Part shown: positions 1 through 7,289 of the stretch, one piece after another
Layout of the letters: each line of letters begins with the position of its first letter
Numbering within the stretch: position 1 is the stretch's first letter
From: CAZMVY01 sp964617875
Lineage (GTDB): Bacteria; Planctomycetota; Phycisphaerae; UBA1845; PWPN01
Assembly (NCBI GenBank): GCA_964617875.1
Contig: CAZUAI010000110.1
Span: forward strand, 1-16,191
DNA: 16,191 bases
Direction: 5' to 3'
Program-made: the position numbers and the translations under genes
The notes under the pieces: generated by a model
Databases searched by the model: none
Told to the model about the DNA's origin: nothing
The model's input: the letters and a program-made list of their open reading frames with translations, nothing else

Positions 1-101
1 CTGCGAACCCTACGATCCGCCGCGTAAGCCTGTCGAAATATGCAACGCTGGGGTGCAGGCAGGCCCCGCCGCCGCGTTCATTGCCCGCCGCCCCGGACTC
101 A
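1..101. other. Left-edge sequence after the TPR gene
   Basis: 101 nt downstream of the TPR stop codon. No supported gene, terminator hairpin with T-tract or RNA was seen before the window edge. Confidence 0.4.
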
Positions 102-2042
102 TCACTGGAGCTTGCCCGTGGGCATCGTGGCGACACCGGGACGCGGCGGCGTTTCGGCCGCCTGCTGCCGCGACATCAGGGCCTGCGACAGGTTGTTGCG
201 GGCGTCTTCGAACGTCGGCTTGCGGCGGACCGCCTCGGTCCAGCGGGCGATGGCCTCATCCAGGCGCCCTGTCTCGGCGAGCGCGATCGCGAGGTTGTTG
301 TACGCCTCGACGAGCGACGGCCTCAGCCGGATCGCCTCCTCGTAGTGCCGGATGGCATCGTCCAGTCTGTTCTGATCCGCCAGGGCGCTGCCCAGGCTGT
401 AATGGGCTTCGGCCCACGCGGGCCGGAGCCGAAGGGCCTCCCCGTAGCAGCGAACGGCGCCGGCAAGGTCGCCCTGGCTGGCCAGCGCATTGCCCAGCCG
501 GTAGTGCGCTTCCGCGTATTCCGGCCGCAGCCGGATCGCCTCGGCGTAGTGCCCGACGGCAGCCCCCACGTCGCCCTTCAGAAAAAGCGTGTTGCCCAGG
601 TTGCAGCGGGCCTCGGCGTACGTCGGACTCAGCCGCAGCGCCTCTTCATACTCCGCGATGGCCTCCGGATACTGCTGCTTGAGGCTCAACTCCACGGCAA
701 GTTCGTTGTGGAGAAGCGCCACATCCGGCGCCCGCTTGAGCATGTGCCGCACCAGCCTCTCGGAGTCCTGCCACTCGGCCAGGTAGCTGCGCGAACCGAC
801 CGCCAGCGCCGCGCAGACGATCACCATCGCCGCGGTCGCGCCGAACCGACGCACTCGCACGTCGTCGCCCGACGATCGCTCGCCCCACAACCGGGCCAGG
901 CCCGCGGCGATCAGCAGCAGCATGCCCACGCCCGCCAGATAGACGTGCTTGTCGGCGGCGCTCAACCACGTGTAGCCCACCGCCCCCATCGTGGGAAACA
1001 CCGCGACGAGGAAAAACAACCATCCCACGAGCAGCGACCGCGTGCGCCGCCACGAAACGACCGCCGCCGCCGACACCACACACGCCGCAAGCACCCCGGC
1101 CAGCACGACCGGGTTCGTGATCGCGGATGGAACCGGCAGGCGGTAGACGGAGGACAACCCCGCCGGCCAGACCATCTTCGAGCAATAAAACCCGACGAGG
1201 TAGGCGATTGTCACCCCCAGTTGCACGAGCGACGAGCCGCCCGGCAGCGTGATGCCGGACGTGTGCTTGCACGCCAGGATCGTAATGATGCCGGAGGCCG
1301 CCGCGAGGACGAAGAACGGCACCTTCTCCAGCAGCGATCGCCGGCCCAACCGCCCCAACGGCCAGATGTCGAGCAGGAGCATCAGCACGGGCAACGGCGT
1401 GCTCGTCGGCTTGGACAACAGCGCGAGCCCGTAGGCAACCCACGCCGCCGTCAGGAACGCCGGCCCTCTGCCGCGGGCGTGCCGGACATACAAGACCAGC
1501 GACAGCAGGCAGAAGAACGCCGCCAGCAGCACCTTCCGCTGGGCCACCAGGGCGACCGGCTCCACCGTCAGGGGATGCACGCCGAAGAGCAGGCCCGTCA
1601 GCGCCGCCGCCCACGGACTGCGAAACAGGCCGTGAAGCAGGACGATGAGCAGGGCCGTGTTGACGATGTGCAGGGCCAGGCTCATGCGGTGAAACGGGCG
1701 GAGGTAATCGACACGCCCGCCCTGGGCATAGTCCAGCATCAGCGAAACGACGGCCAGCGGCTCGTAGTAGCCGGGCACGTACGGCCGTGTGACTTCACGG
1801 AATGCCCGCGCCGCCGCACGCCAACCAGGCTCCTGAACGATCGGATTGTCCGTAAGATAGCAGCGATCATCGAGCCCTGTGGCGCCCGCGGACAGCACGG
1901 GCCGGTACACGCACAGGACGGCCAGCGCCACAACGAGGATCAAACCGCCGACCAGCCGCCCGGGCGTCGAACTCGCCGGGCGCACCGCCCGTTCGGCGCC
2001 CGGCGGGCGATTCCTCGCTCTTGCTGTGGACGTCCCGCCCAT
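102..2042 (-). CDS. TMTC-like polytopic membrane protein with C-terminal TPR repeats
   Basis: 646-residue membrane protein. The first ~430 residues hold about ten hydrophobic helices, starting near residues 31-50. After the first helix comes an acidic motif GLDDRCYLTDNP (Asp58, Asp59) where GT-C glycosyltransferases carry catalytic acidic residues. HPLTVEPVALVAQRK (156-170) and ADKHVYL match signatures of the bacterial GT-C/TPR family related to eukaryotic TMTC O-mannosyltransferases. Residues ~435-625 form five to six tandem TPRs (repeated EAIxxYxEAxRLxPxxAEAxxNLG). Inferred role: transfer of a lipid-linked sugar to protein or another acceptor at the membrane; donor and acceptor cannot be read from sequence. 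The ATG at 2042 is chosen because it is the first in-frame ATG after the upstream nitroreductase stop and is followed by a basic stretch and helix 1. No clear Shine-Dalgarno precedes it, so translation may depend on the upstream gene 52 nt away. Family membership is confident; enzymatic activity is not. Confidence 0.85.
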   Translation of the reverse strand: MGGTSTARARNRPPGAERAVRPASSTPGRLVGGLILVVALAVLCVYRPVLSAGATGLDDRCYLTDNPIVQEPGWRAAARAFREVTRPYVPGYYEPLAVVSLMLDYAQGGRVDYLRPFHRMSLALHIVNTALLIVLLHGLFRSPWAAALTGLLFGVHPLTVEPVALVAQRKVLLAAFFCLLSLVLYVRHARGRGPAFLTAAWVAYGLALLSKPTSTPLPVLMLLLDIWPLGRLGRRSLLEKVPFFVLAAASGIITILACKHTSGITLPGGSSLVQLGVTIAYLVGFYCSKMVWPAGLSSVYRLPVPSAITNPVVLAGVLAACVVSAAAVVSWRRTRSLLVGWLFFLVAVFPTMGAVGYTWLSAADKHVYLAGVGMLLLIAAGLARLWGERSSGDDVRVRRFGATAAMVIVCAALAVGSRSYLAEWQDSERLVRHMLKRAPDVALLHNELAVELSLKQQYPEAIAEYEEALRLSPTYAEARCNLGNTLFLKGDVGAAVGHYAEAIRLRPEYAEAHYRLGNALASQGDLAGAVRCYGEALRLRPAWAEAHYSLGSALADQNRLDDAIRHYEEAIRLRPSLVEAYNNLAIALAETGRLDEAIARWTEAVRRKPTFEDARNNLSQALMSRQQAAETPPRPGVATMPTGKLQ

Positions 2043-2094
2043 AGACGCATTGTGACGGCAAGACCCGGTTCCGCCAAGCGACGCGAAACGAACG

Positions 2095-2598
2095 CTACAC
2101 GCTCGACCGATAGCCTTCCCAATGCACGACCTCGTCGAGGGAGCGCTTTTCCGTCGCCGGAATCTCGGCCGGGTAGCCGAGGGCGATGAGCGCGACCAGC
2201 TTGAGGTTCGACGGCGCCCGGCAGACCGATGCGATCCGGGCGGCGTACGGCTTCTTGTCGCCCGCGACCCAGCATCCGCCGAGCCCCAGCGCGGCCGCCG
2301 CCAGCAGCATGGTCGTCGTGGCCGCGCTGCCGTCTTCCACGTAGTAACGCGTCGGCTGCGACAGAACGACGATGCACACCGGCGATTCGGCGATGAACTT
2401 GCCGTAGTCCGTGATCTCGGCGATACGGTTGCGAAGCGCCGCATCCGTCACCACCACGAACTCCCACGGCTGATCGTTGTGGGCCGTGGGTGCCAGCCGG
2501 CCGGCATCCAGCACGCGGAGCAGCACGTCTCGCGGAACCGGATCCGGCTTGAACTTCCGCACGCTTCGCCTCGCCGCAATGGCTTCCAGCGCGTCCAT
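2095..2598 (-). CDS. Nitroreductase family protein (FMN-dependent)
   Basis: 167-residue compact member of the nitroreductase superfamily, cytoplasmic flavoenzymes that usually bind FMN as dimers and reduce nitro compounds, quinones or related electron acceptors with NAD(P)H. The family's FMN phosphate-binding signature RRSVRKF is at residues 10-16. APTAHNDQPWEFVVV follows (residues 36-50), and the C-terminal GLGGCWVAGDKKP segment starts at 105. The start at 2598 is set by a strong GGAGGA Shine-Dalgarno at 2604-2609 with a 5-nt spacer. A longer in-frame start at 2658 lacks such a site and adds residues unlike the family. It is the first gene of a probable two-gene transcript with the TPR membrane protein. 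The physiological substrate is unknown, and many small nitroreductases are poorly characterised. Confidence 0.9.
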   Translation of the reverse strand: MDALEAIAARRSVRKFKPDPVPRDVLLRVLDAGRLAPTAHNDQPWEFVVVTDAALRNRIAEITDYGKFIAESPVCIVVLSQPTRYYVEDGSAATTTMLLAAAALGLGGCWVAGDKKPYAARIASVCRAPSNLKLVALIALGYPAEIPATEKRSLDEVVHWEGYRSSV

Positions 2599-2603
2599 AC
2601 GAT

Positions 2604-2609
2604 TCCTCC
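2604..2609 (-). promoter_or_regulatory. Shine-Dalgarno deciding the nitroreductase start
   Basis: GGAGGA on the minus strand lies 5 nt before the ATG at 2598. It selects this start over the upstream in-frame ATG at 2658. Confidence 0.8.
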
Positions 2610-2629
2610 CTGCGACAGGTCCCATAAGC

Positions 2630-2658
2630 AGTATACGGACGTATGCAAGCCGCGTCAC
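2630..2658 (-). promoter_or_regulatory. Candidate sigma70-type promoter for nitroreductase/TPR operon
   Basis: On the minus strand, GTGACG (2653-2658) and TATACT (2630-2635) are separated by exactly 17 nt, with the -10 about 30 nt upstream of the nitroreductase start. The -10 matches consensus at five of six positions and the -35 at four. On the plus strand a TATGAT hexamer at 2666-2671 lies 34 nt before the epimerase start and could be its -10, but I see no convincing -35 for it. Prediction by inspection only. Confidence 0.35.
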
Positions 2659-2693
2659 CCCCGGCTATGATACCCTGCGAGCAACATGCGCCT

Positions 2694-2698
2694 GGAGG
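2694..2698 (+). promoter_or_regulatory. Shine-Dalgarno deciding the epimerase start
   Basis: GGAGG 7 nt before the ATG at 2706; no comparable site precedes the in-frame ATG at 2643. Confidence 0.75.
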
Positions 2699-2705
2699 CC
2701 GACCG

Positions 2706-3632
2706 ATGCCCGGCTCGACAGATTCCTCAACGATTGCGATCACGGGTGCGTCCGGTCTGATCGGCGGCGACCTCGCTCGCTCGCTCGCTCGCGAAGGCCA
2801 CACGATCGTGCGCCTCGTCCGCCGCCCGCCCCAGGCGGATGCCGATGAGATCCGCTGGGACCCCGCCCGCGGCGAAATCGATGCAGCGAGCCTCGAGGGC
2901 CTGGCCGCCGTCGTCCACCTGGCCGGCGAAAGCATCGCCGCGGGCCGCTGGACGGACGAACGGAAGGCTCTCATCCGTTCCAGCCGCACCGAAGGGACAC
3001 GGTTTCTCTGCGATACACTCGCCCGCCTGCGTACGCCGCCACGAGTGCTCATCGCCGCGTCGGCCATCGGATACTACGGCGACCGCGGCGACGAACCCGT
3101 CAACGAAGAGAGCGGCCCCGGCTCGGGCTTCCTCGCCGACGTCTGCGCGGCGTGGGAAGCCGCCTGCGAACCAGCCCGCGCGGCGGGGATCCGCGTCGTG
3201 AACCTCCGTATCGGCATCGTGCTCTCGAGCAGAGGCGGCGCCTTGGCGCGGATGCTGGGCCCCTTTCGCGCGGGCCTCGGCGGCCGCGTCGGCAGCGGGC
3301 GACAGTACATCAGCTGGATCGCCCTCGAAGATCTGGTCCGCGTGTTCTCGCACGCGCTGACCACCGACACCCTCGCCGGCCCCGTCAACGCCGTCGCGCC
3401 CAACCCGGTATCGAACGCCGAGTTCACAACCACGCTCGGAGACATCCTGGGCCGACCTACGGTCATGCCGCTGCCGGCCTTTGCCGTGCGCCTGGCGTTC
3501 GGCGAAATGGGACAGGCACTGCTTCTGGAAGGCGCCCGTGTCCTGCCCGCCCGGCTGCTCGTCAGCGGGTTCGAGTTCCGCCGTCGCACGCTGCGAGAGG
3601 CCCTGCAGCATGAACTGGCCGCGTCCCCTTGA
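2706..3632 (+). CDS. TIGR01777-type NAD(P)-dependent epimerase (extended SDR, YfcH-like)
   Basis: 308-residue cytoplasmic SDR of the TIGR01777/YfcH type. The Rossmann dinucleotide-binding motif GASGLIG is at residues 14-20. Family hallmarks follow in order: VHLAGESIAAGRW, an RSSRTEGTRFL segment, ASAIGYYGDRGDEPVNE, a WEAACEPA helix, and LRIGIVLSSRGGALARML. The last ~50 residues match the DUF1731 C-terminal domain (PLPAFAVRLAFGEMGQALLLEGARV). The substrate of this family is not known; nucleotide-sugar epimerisation is only suggested by homology. The start at 2706 follows a GGAGG Shine-Dalgarno (2694-2698) with a 7-nt spacer. The in-frame ATG at 2643 would add 21 unconserved residues before the Rossmann strand. 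It is divergent from the nitroreductase and converges on the sulfatase. Confidence 0.92.
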   Translation: MPGSTDSSTIAITGASGLIGGDLARSLAREGHTIVRLVRRPPQADADEIRWDPARGEIDAASLEGLAAVVHLAGESIAAGRWTDERKALIRSSRTEGTRFLCDTLARLRTPPRVLIAASAIGYYGDRGDEPVNEESGPGSGFLADVCAAWEAACEPARAAGIRVVNLRIGIVLSSRGGALARMLGPFRAGLGGRVGSGRQYISWIALEDLVRVFSHALTTDTLAGPVNAVAPNPVSNAEFTTTLGDILGRPTVMPLPAFAVRLAFGEMGQALLLEGARVLPARLLVSGFEFRRRTLREALQHELAASP

Positions 3633-3995
3633 CGGGATCCCGCCCCGCCTCACGTCCGGAACGAACGACGCTATGGAGCGTGGGCGGTGATATGTCTACG
3701 GAAGTCAAGCCCGATGCCGGCCTTCGCCCCCGATGCCATCCCCTCACCCTGCCGCGCGTTCCGCCGCACGCCGTACCAGACCGCTCTGCCCCCCTACCCC
3801 GTGCGTCTCCTCACCAACGCCTGCGACAAAACGGCCCCATCCGCGCCCCGCCCCTGCGGCCCCGCCGACCGCAGCAGCGCCACAACCAAACGAACCCACG
3901 ACGCCGCCGTGCCGGAACACGCTATAACTTTAGATCCAGAAAGTGGTTACGGCCGAACACGCCCCCTCACGGAGCGTGGCCGATCTCGCCGCCAA
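3633..3995. other. Gene-free gap between convergent epimerase and sulfatase genes
   Basis: 363 nt between two converging stop codons. Open frames here are short, proline/arginine-rich and run into antisense of the sulfatase gene, so I call none. It is C-rich on the plus strand, with one AT-rich patch around 3921-3945. A palindrome CGGGATCCCG sits directly after the epimerase stop (3633-3642), and an imperfect inverted repeat lies at 3950-3982 next to the sulfatase stop. No tRNA-like or known RNA fold was recognised. Confidence 0.6.
3950..3982. terminator. Possible hairpin terminator after the sulfatase gene
   Basis: Inverted repeat: CGGC (3950-3953) pairs with GCCG (3979-3982) and CACGC (3958-3962) with GCGTG (3974-3978), with a CGAA bulge and an 11-nt loop. 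It begins 14 nt after the sulfatase stop in that gene's direction. There is no T-tract on either side, so a factor-independent terminator is unproven. Confidence 0.25.
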
Positions 3996-5483
3996 TCACC
4001 GCGCACGCCTGCCGCCAGCCCTGCCGGCCCGTCCGCCGGCGGGCTGCGAGGCCGCACGCTGCGGGTTCCCCCGCCCCTGCCACAGCGGTTTCATCAGTTG
4101 CGACTCCCAGGCATCCAGCGCCGCTGTCAGCTCCTTCACCTTGTCCGGGTTAGCCGCAGCAACGTCATTGTCCTCATGAATGTCCTTCGCCAGGTTGTAG
4201 AGCTGCACGCTCCCGGCCGCCCCGATCGCCGCACCACCCCGCGCACCCCCGCCGCCGGCCGAATCCCCCGCCGCCTTTCCCTTCTTCCCGTCCCCCGGCC
4301 CCTCGATCCGGATCAGTTTCCAGTCGCCCTTGCGGACGGCCGCCTGCGGACCGAACCGCCAGAAGAGTGCCTCGTGCGGCGCCTTGGTCTCCTTCCCGGT
4401 CAGGTACGGCAGCAGGTTCACCCCGTCGATTGGCCGGTCAGACGGCATCGTCCCGCCCGCCGCCGCAACGGCCGTCGGCATGATGTCCAGTTGGATCACC
4501 GGCCGGTCATCGACCTTGCCCGCCGGCAAGTGCCCCTTCCACGCTACCATGAACGGAATGCGGATCCCGCCCTCGAGCACATGCCCCTTGTAGCCCCGGA
4601 GCGGCTTGTTGCTCGATGTGTTCGACGGCGTTGGCCCGCCGTTGTCGCTGAGGAAGAACACGAGCGTCCGCTCTTCCAGGCCGTTCTTCCGCAGTGCCTC
4701 CATCACCGCCCCGACGCCGTCGTCCACCGCCGCCAGCATGGCCGCATGCTTGCGACGCTGCATATCCTCGATCGACGCAAACCGTTGCATGTACTTCTCG
4801 ATCGTGTCCATCGGCGTGTGGACGGCGTTGTACGGCAGGTACAGGTAGAACGGCTTGCTGTCCTTCGCATGGCGATTGATGAACGCCACCGACTCACGGG
4901 TAAACGCGTCGGTCAGGTACTCCTTCTCATCCACCGGCTCGTAGCCGCGGAGGATCGAGTTCGGCTGGCCGAACATGGACTTCAGGTACGGGTGCGCGCC
5001 GCCGGGAAACCCGAAGAACTCGTCAAACCCCCGGCTGAGCGGCAGACGCTCGCGTGTGTGGCCGAGGTGCCACTTGCCGAACATGCCGGTCGTGTAGCCG
5101 GCCGCCCTCAGCCGATCCGCGATGGTCACCTCGGTGAGCGGCAGACCGAAGGTCGGCGAGATGTTGCCGTCCGGCCCCGGATTGAACTCGTGCCCGAAGC
5201 GCTGCTGGTAGCGCCCCGTGTTCAGCCCCGCGCGGGTCGGGCTGCAGACCGGGCAGGAAACATACCCGTTGGTAAACCGGATGCCGCCCCTGGCCAGCGA
5301 GTCGATGTACGGCGTCTGCAGATCGCCGCCCTGGCAACTCAACCCCCCGTAGCCGAGGTCATCGGCCAGGATAACCACGATGTTCGGCCGATCGGCCGCC
5401 CGCACATCCCCCACCATCCAGCCGAAAGCGATTGCCGCCCCGAGAAGACCCGCAAACCCCGACACGATGCCGCTCTGCCGCAT
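3996..5483 (-). CDS. Secreted FGly-dependent sulfatase (arylsulfatase A-like, family S1)
   Basis: 495-residue type I sulfatase that hydrolyses sulfate esters, here most likely of polysaccharides. A Sec signal peptide covers residues 1-29 (hydrophobic core, then VRA before AADRPN), placing the enzyme outside the cytoplasm. The formylglycine motif CSPTR is at residues 80-84, with Cys80 the residue oxidised to formylglycine. Metal and sulfate-site residues are present: DDLGYG (Asp41, Asp42), GMFGKWHLG (Lys137, His139), NAVHTPM (His222), SDNGG (Asp280, Asn281) and YKGHVLEGG (Lys299). Length and order match the family. Oddities are a Gly/Ala/Lys-rich insert at about residues 393-425 in the C-terminal subdomain and an Ala/Gly/Arg-rich tail. 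No formylglycine-generating enzyme gene is in the window. The start at 5483 has a GGAGG Shine-Dalgarno at 5491-5495, 7 nt away. It is divergent from the oxidoreductase gene. The precise substrate is not predictable here. Confidence 0.95.
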   Translation of the reverse strand: MRQSGIVSGFAGLLGAAIAFGWMVGDVRAADRPNIVVILADDLGYGGLSCQGGDLQTPYIDSLARGGIRFTNGYVSCPVCSPTRAGLNTGRYQQRFGHEFNPGPDGNISPTFGLPLTEVTIADRLRAAGYTTGMFGKWHLGHTRERLPLSRGFDEFFGFPGGAHPYLKSMFGQPNSILRGYEPVDEKEYLTDAFTRESVAFINRHAKDSKPFYLYLPYNAVHTPMDTIEKYMQRFASIEDMQRRKHAAMLAAVDDGVGAVMEALRKNGLEERTLVFFLSDNGGPTPSNTSSNKPLRGYKGHVLEGGIRIPFMVAWKGHLPAGKVDDRPVIQLDIMPTAVAAAGGTMPSDRPIDGVNLLPYLTGKETKAPHEALFWRFGPQAAVRKGDWKLIRIEGPGDGKKGKAAGDSAGGGGARGGAAIGAAGSVQLYNLAKDIHEDNDVAAANPDKVKELTAALDAWESQLMKPLWQGRGNPQRAASQPAGGRAGRAGGRRAR

Positions 5484-5505
5484 GTCGATACCTCCGCCGC
5501 ACCGC

Positions 5506-5533
5506 CGGTGCGCAGGAACCAACCTGCGCGCCG
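5506..5533 (-). promoter_or_regulatory. 11-bp hairpin in the sulfatase leader
   Basis: CGGTGCGCAGG (5506-5516) and CCTGCGCGCCG (5523-5533) form an 11-bp stem with one G-T pair and a 6-nt loop AACCAA. It lies 22 nt upstream of the sulfatase ATG and just before its Shine-Dalgarno. It could be an RNA element in the sulfatase leader or, as DNA, a dyad operator between the divergent genes. Confidence 0.45.
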
Positions 5534-5613
5534 CGGCACTCGTTGTCTAACGCAGCGGCAAGGATCTTATTGCCCGCTCGGTCGTCGATCGGCACACGCC
5601 CGGGCGCGCGCGG

Positions 5614-5642
5614 TTGACGCAGCCCGTCGCCCCCTTTACTGT
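5614..5642 (+). promoter_or_regulatory. Candidate sigma70-type promoter for the Gfo/Idh/MocA gene
   Basis: TTGACG (5614-5619) and TACTGT (5637-5642) are separated by exactly 17 nt. The -35 matches five of six consensus bases; the -10 keeps the TA start and final T. Transcription would begin near 5650, leaving a short leader before the AAGGAG ribosome site at 5672-5677. Confidence 0.45.
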
Positions 5643-5685
5643 CGCCCTGTCACAAAAAACGGCATTGCCGTAAGGAGCAGGCATA

Positions 5686-6996
5686 ATGTCTCGACCCGAC
5701 CCCAGCGGTTCCCCCACTCGACGCGAATTCCTGAAGCGTTCCGCCGCCGGCCTCGCCGGCACGGCCGCCCTCGGCGTGGTCCGCAACGCTCATGCCGCCG
5801 GCAATGAGGAGATCCGCATCGGCCTCATCGGCTGCGGCGGGCGCGGCACCGGCGCCGCCGAGCAGGCCATGATGGCCGGGCCCTACGTCAAACTCGTCGC
5901 CATGTGCGACGTCTTCAAGGACAAGATCGAGAACAGCCGCAACCACCTCAAGGCCAAGGCCGCCGATCAGGTCAAGGTACCCGACGACCACTGCTTCCCG
6001 GGGCTCGACGGCTACAAGAAGGTCATCGAAGCGTCTGATGTCGTTCTCATCGCCTGTGCTTCCAAGTTCCACCCCATCTACAGCGAGGCCGCCATCCAAG
6101 CCGGCAGGCACGTCTTCGTCGAAAAGCCGCACGGCATCGACCCCCTCGGCGTCAAGCGGATGAAGGCCGTCTGCGAACTCGCGAAGGAGAAGAACCTCAG
6201 CATCCTCTCCGGCCTGCACAGCCGGTGGCACGCCGGATTTCAGGAGACCGTCAAGCGCCTCCACGACGGCGCCATCGGCAGGATCGTCGCCGCCCAGTGC
6301 ATGTTCCTGCGGGCACCCTACGTCGTCGTACCCCGCGACCCCAAGTGGACCGAGATGGAGTACCACTTCCGCAACTGGTATCACTTCTGCTACCTCTCGG
6401 GCGATGATGTCCCCCAGTCCCTCGTCCACAACATGGACCGCGCCGCATGGGTCCTCAAGGAAGAGAACCCCGTTTCCGCCTTTGGTCTTGCGGGCCGCTC
6501 GACGTCGTTCGGCGAGCAGTACGGCGACATGTTCGACCACCACACGGTCGTCTACGAATACGCCAGCGGCACCCGCATCTACGCCCTCGCACGCACACAG
6601 GCCGACACCTACCACAGCTATACCGACATCTTCATGGGCACCAAAGGCACGTGCGACCTCGGCGCCTGCCGGATCGACGGCGAGAACAAGTGGCAGTACC
6701 AGGGCCACACCCCCGACCCCGGCGTCGTCGAACAGAAGGCCCTCATCGACGCCGTACGCAACGGCAAGCCCATCAACAGCGGCTATCACATGGTCAACAG
6801 CACCATGGCCACCGTTCTCGGCCAGCTCTGCTGCTACGACGGCAAGCCGCACACGTGGAACGGCGTCTGGAAGTCCGACTTCAGCTTCGGTCCGATTCCG
6901 GAAAAGGTCAGCATGGACATGGAGCCCCCGACCAGACCGGACAAGACCGGCAACTACCCCCTGCCCATCCCCGGCGTAACCAAAACGATGGGTTGA
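5686..6996 (+). CDS. Tat-exported Gfo/Idh/MocA family oxidoreductase
   Basis: 436 residues. The N-terminus carries a twin-arginine signal (TRREFLKRS, Arg12-Arg13), a hydrophobic stretch and an AHA cleavage site near residue 37, so the enzyme is exported folded, probably with its nucleotide bound. The mature part opens with a Rossmann fold (IRIGLIGCGGRGTG, residues 43-56). The family EKP signature is at 146-148, with Lys147 the usual catalytic lysine, and a C-terminal alpha/beta domain follows. Family members oxidise or reduce sugars and sugar derivatives with NAD(P); the related GH109 enzymes use the same fold and bound NAD for glycoside hydrolysis. Which applies here is not visible. AAGGAG (5672-5677) with an 8-nt spacer fixes the start. 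The neighbouring secreted sulfatase and the nearby GH43 enzyme suggest work on sugars released outside the cytoplasm. Such Tat-tagged copies are common in Planctomycetota. Confidence 0.93.
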   Translation: MSRPDPSGSPTRREFLKRSAAGLAGTAALGVVRNAHAAGNEEIRIGLIGCGGRGTGAAEQAMMAGPYVKLVAMCDVFKDKIENSRNHLKAKAADQVKVPDDHCFPGLDGYKKVIEASDVVLIACASKFHPIYSEAAIQAGRHVFVEKPHGIDPLGVKRMKAVCELAKEKNLSILSGLHSRWHAGFQETVKRLHDGAIGRIVAAQCMFLRAPYVVVPRDPKWTEMEYHFRNWYHFCYLSGDDVPQSLVHNMDRAAWVLKEENPVSAFGLAGRSTSFGEQYGDMFDHHTVVYEYASGTRIYALARTQADTYHSYTDIFMGTKGTCDLGACRIDGENKWQYQGHTPDPGVVEQKALIDAVRNGKPINSGYHMVNSTMATVLGQLCCYDGKPHTWNGVWKSDFSFGPIPEKVSMDMEPPTRPDKTGNYPLPIPGVTKTMG

Positions 6997-7006
6997 TGTT
7001 GACAAG

Positions 7007-7020
7007 AAACCGGTTTTTTT
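7007..7020 (+). terminator. Weak hairpin plus T-tract after the oxidoreductase gene
   Basis: AAAC/GTTT self-complementary core around CCGG followed by seven T residues, 11 nt after the stop codon. The T-tract resembles an intrinsic terminator, but the stem is AT-rich and the T-tract is part of it, so strength is doubtful. Confidence 0.3.
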
Positions 7021-7021
7021 G

Positions 7022-7049
7022 TTGACAAGCGCGCGTTTTCTGATAAACA
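7022..7049 (+). promoter_or_regulatory. Possible promoter for the giant secreted protein
   Basis: A perfect -35 consensus TTGACA (7022-7027) is followed after 16 nt by TAAACA (7044-7049), a weak -10. If used, the transcript would have a leader of roughly 250 nt containing both hairpins. A second TTGACA lies at 6999-7004. Confidence 0.3.
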
Positions 7050-7070
7050 GGGGATATCTGGGTACTGAGA

Positions 7071-7091
7071 CCATCCGTGTTCTGCGGATGG
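7071..7091 (+). promoter_or_regulatory. Perfect 7-bp hairpin 1 in leader
   Basis: CCATCCG (7071-7077) and CGGATGG (7085-7091) pair perfectly around a 7-nt loop. No T-run follows, so it looks more like leader structure or a DNA dyad than an intrinsic terminator. Confidence 0.4.
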
Positions 7092-7167
7092 CCGCGTGTA
7101 GCGTGTCGGGCCGCGTCCGCGCATCACCGCACCTGACTCCGTGCTGCGGACGGTGGCCCGCCGGTTG

Positions 7168-7190
7168 CCGACCGCCTGTGGTTCGGTCGG
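7168..7190 (+). promoter_or_regulatory. Perfect 7-bp hairpin 2 in leader
   Basis: CCGACCG (7168-7174) and CGGTCGG (7184-7190) pair perfectly around a 9-nt loop, 77 nt after the first hairpin and about 115 nt before the start codon. Confidence 0.4.
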
Positions 7191-7289
7191 GTGACGTATC
7201 ATGCCGAATTCATGGATGTCACCGCGACGGAGTTCTGTCCCGTTCGGTACGGTTACTCCGGCCGCAGTCTCTGGCACAGCACTTTTTTC

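Noticed and set aside
81..2189. 702-codon plus-strand open frame opposite the TPR gene
   Set aside because: Arg/Gln/His-rich translation with no family motif. It is the antisense shadow of a gene with clear TPR and membrane signatures in high-GC DNA.
1940..3067. 375-codon minus-strand frame spanning nitroreductase and epimerase
   Set aside because: It overlaps two well-supported genes on different strands and has no family resemblance.
3692..4153. Small plus-strand gene starting at the ATG at 3692 in the gap before the sulfatase
   Set aside because: Poor ribosome site, Pro/Arg-rich translation, and it runs into the 3' end of the sulfatase gene on the other strand.
3687..5807. 706-codon plus-strand open frame opposite the sulfatase gene
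   Set aside because: Antisense to a sulfatase with all catalytic motifs; arginine/proline-rich with no recognisable domain.
5650..7074. 474-codon minus-strand open frame opposite the oxidoreductase gene
   Set aside because: Val/Asp/Gly-rich shadow of a gene with Tat signal, Rossmann fold and EKP motif.
7071..7190. Known riboswitch (c-di-GMP GEMM-type or cobalamin)
   Set aside because: Conserved core sequences of these classes are absent; only the hairpins can be supported.
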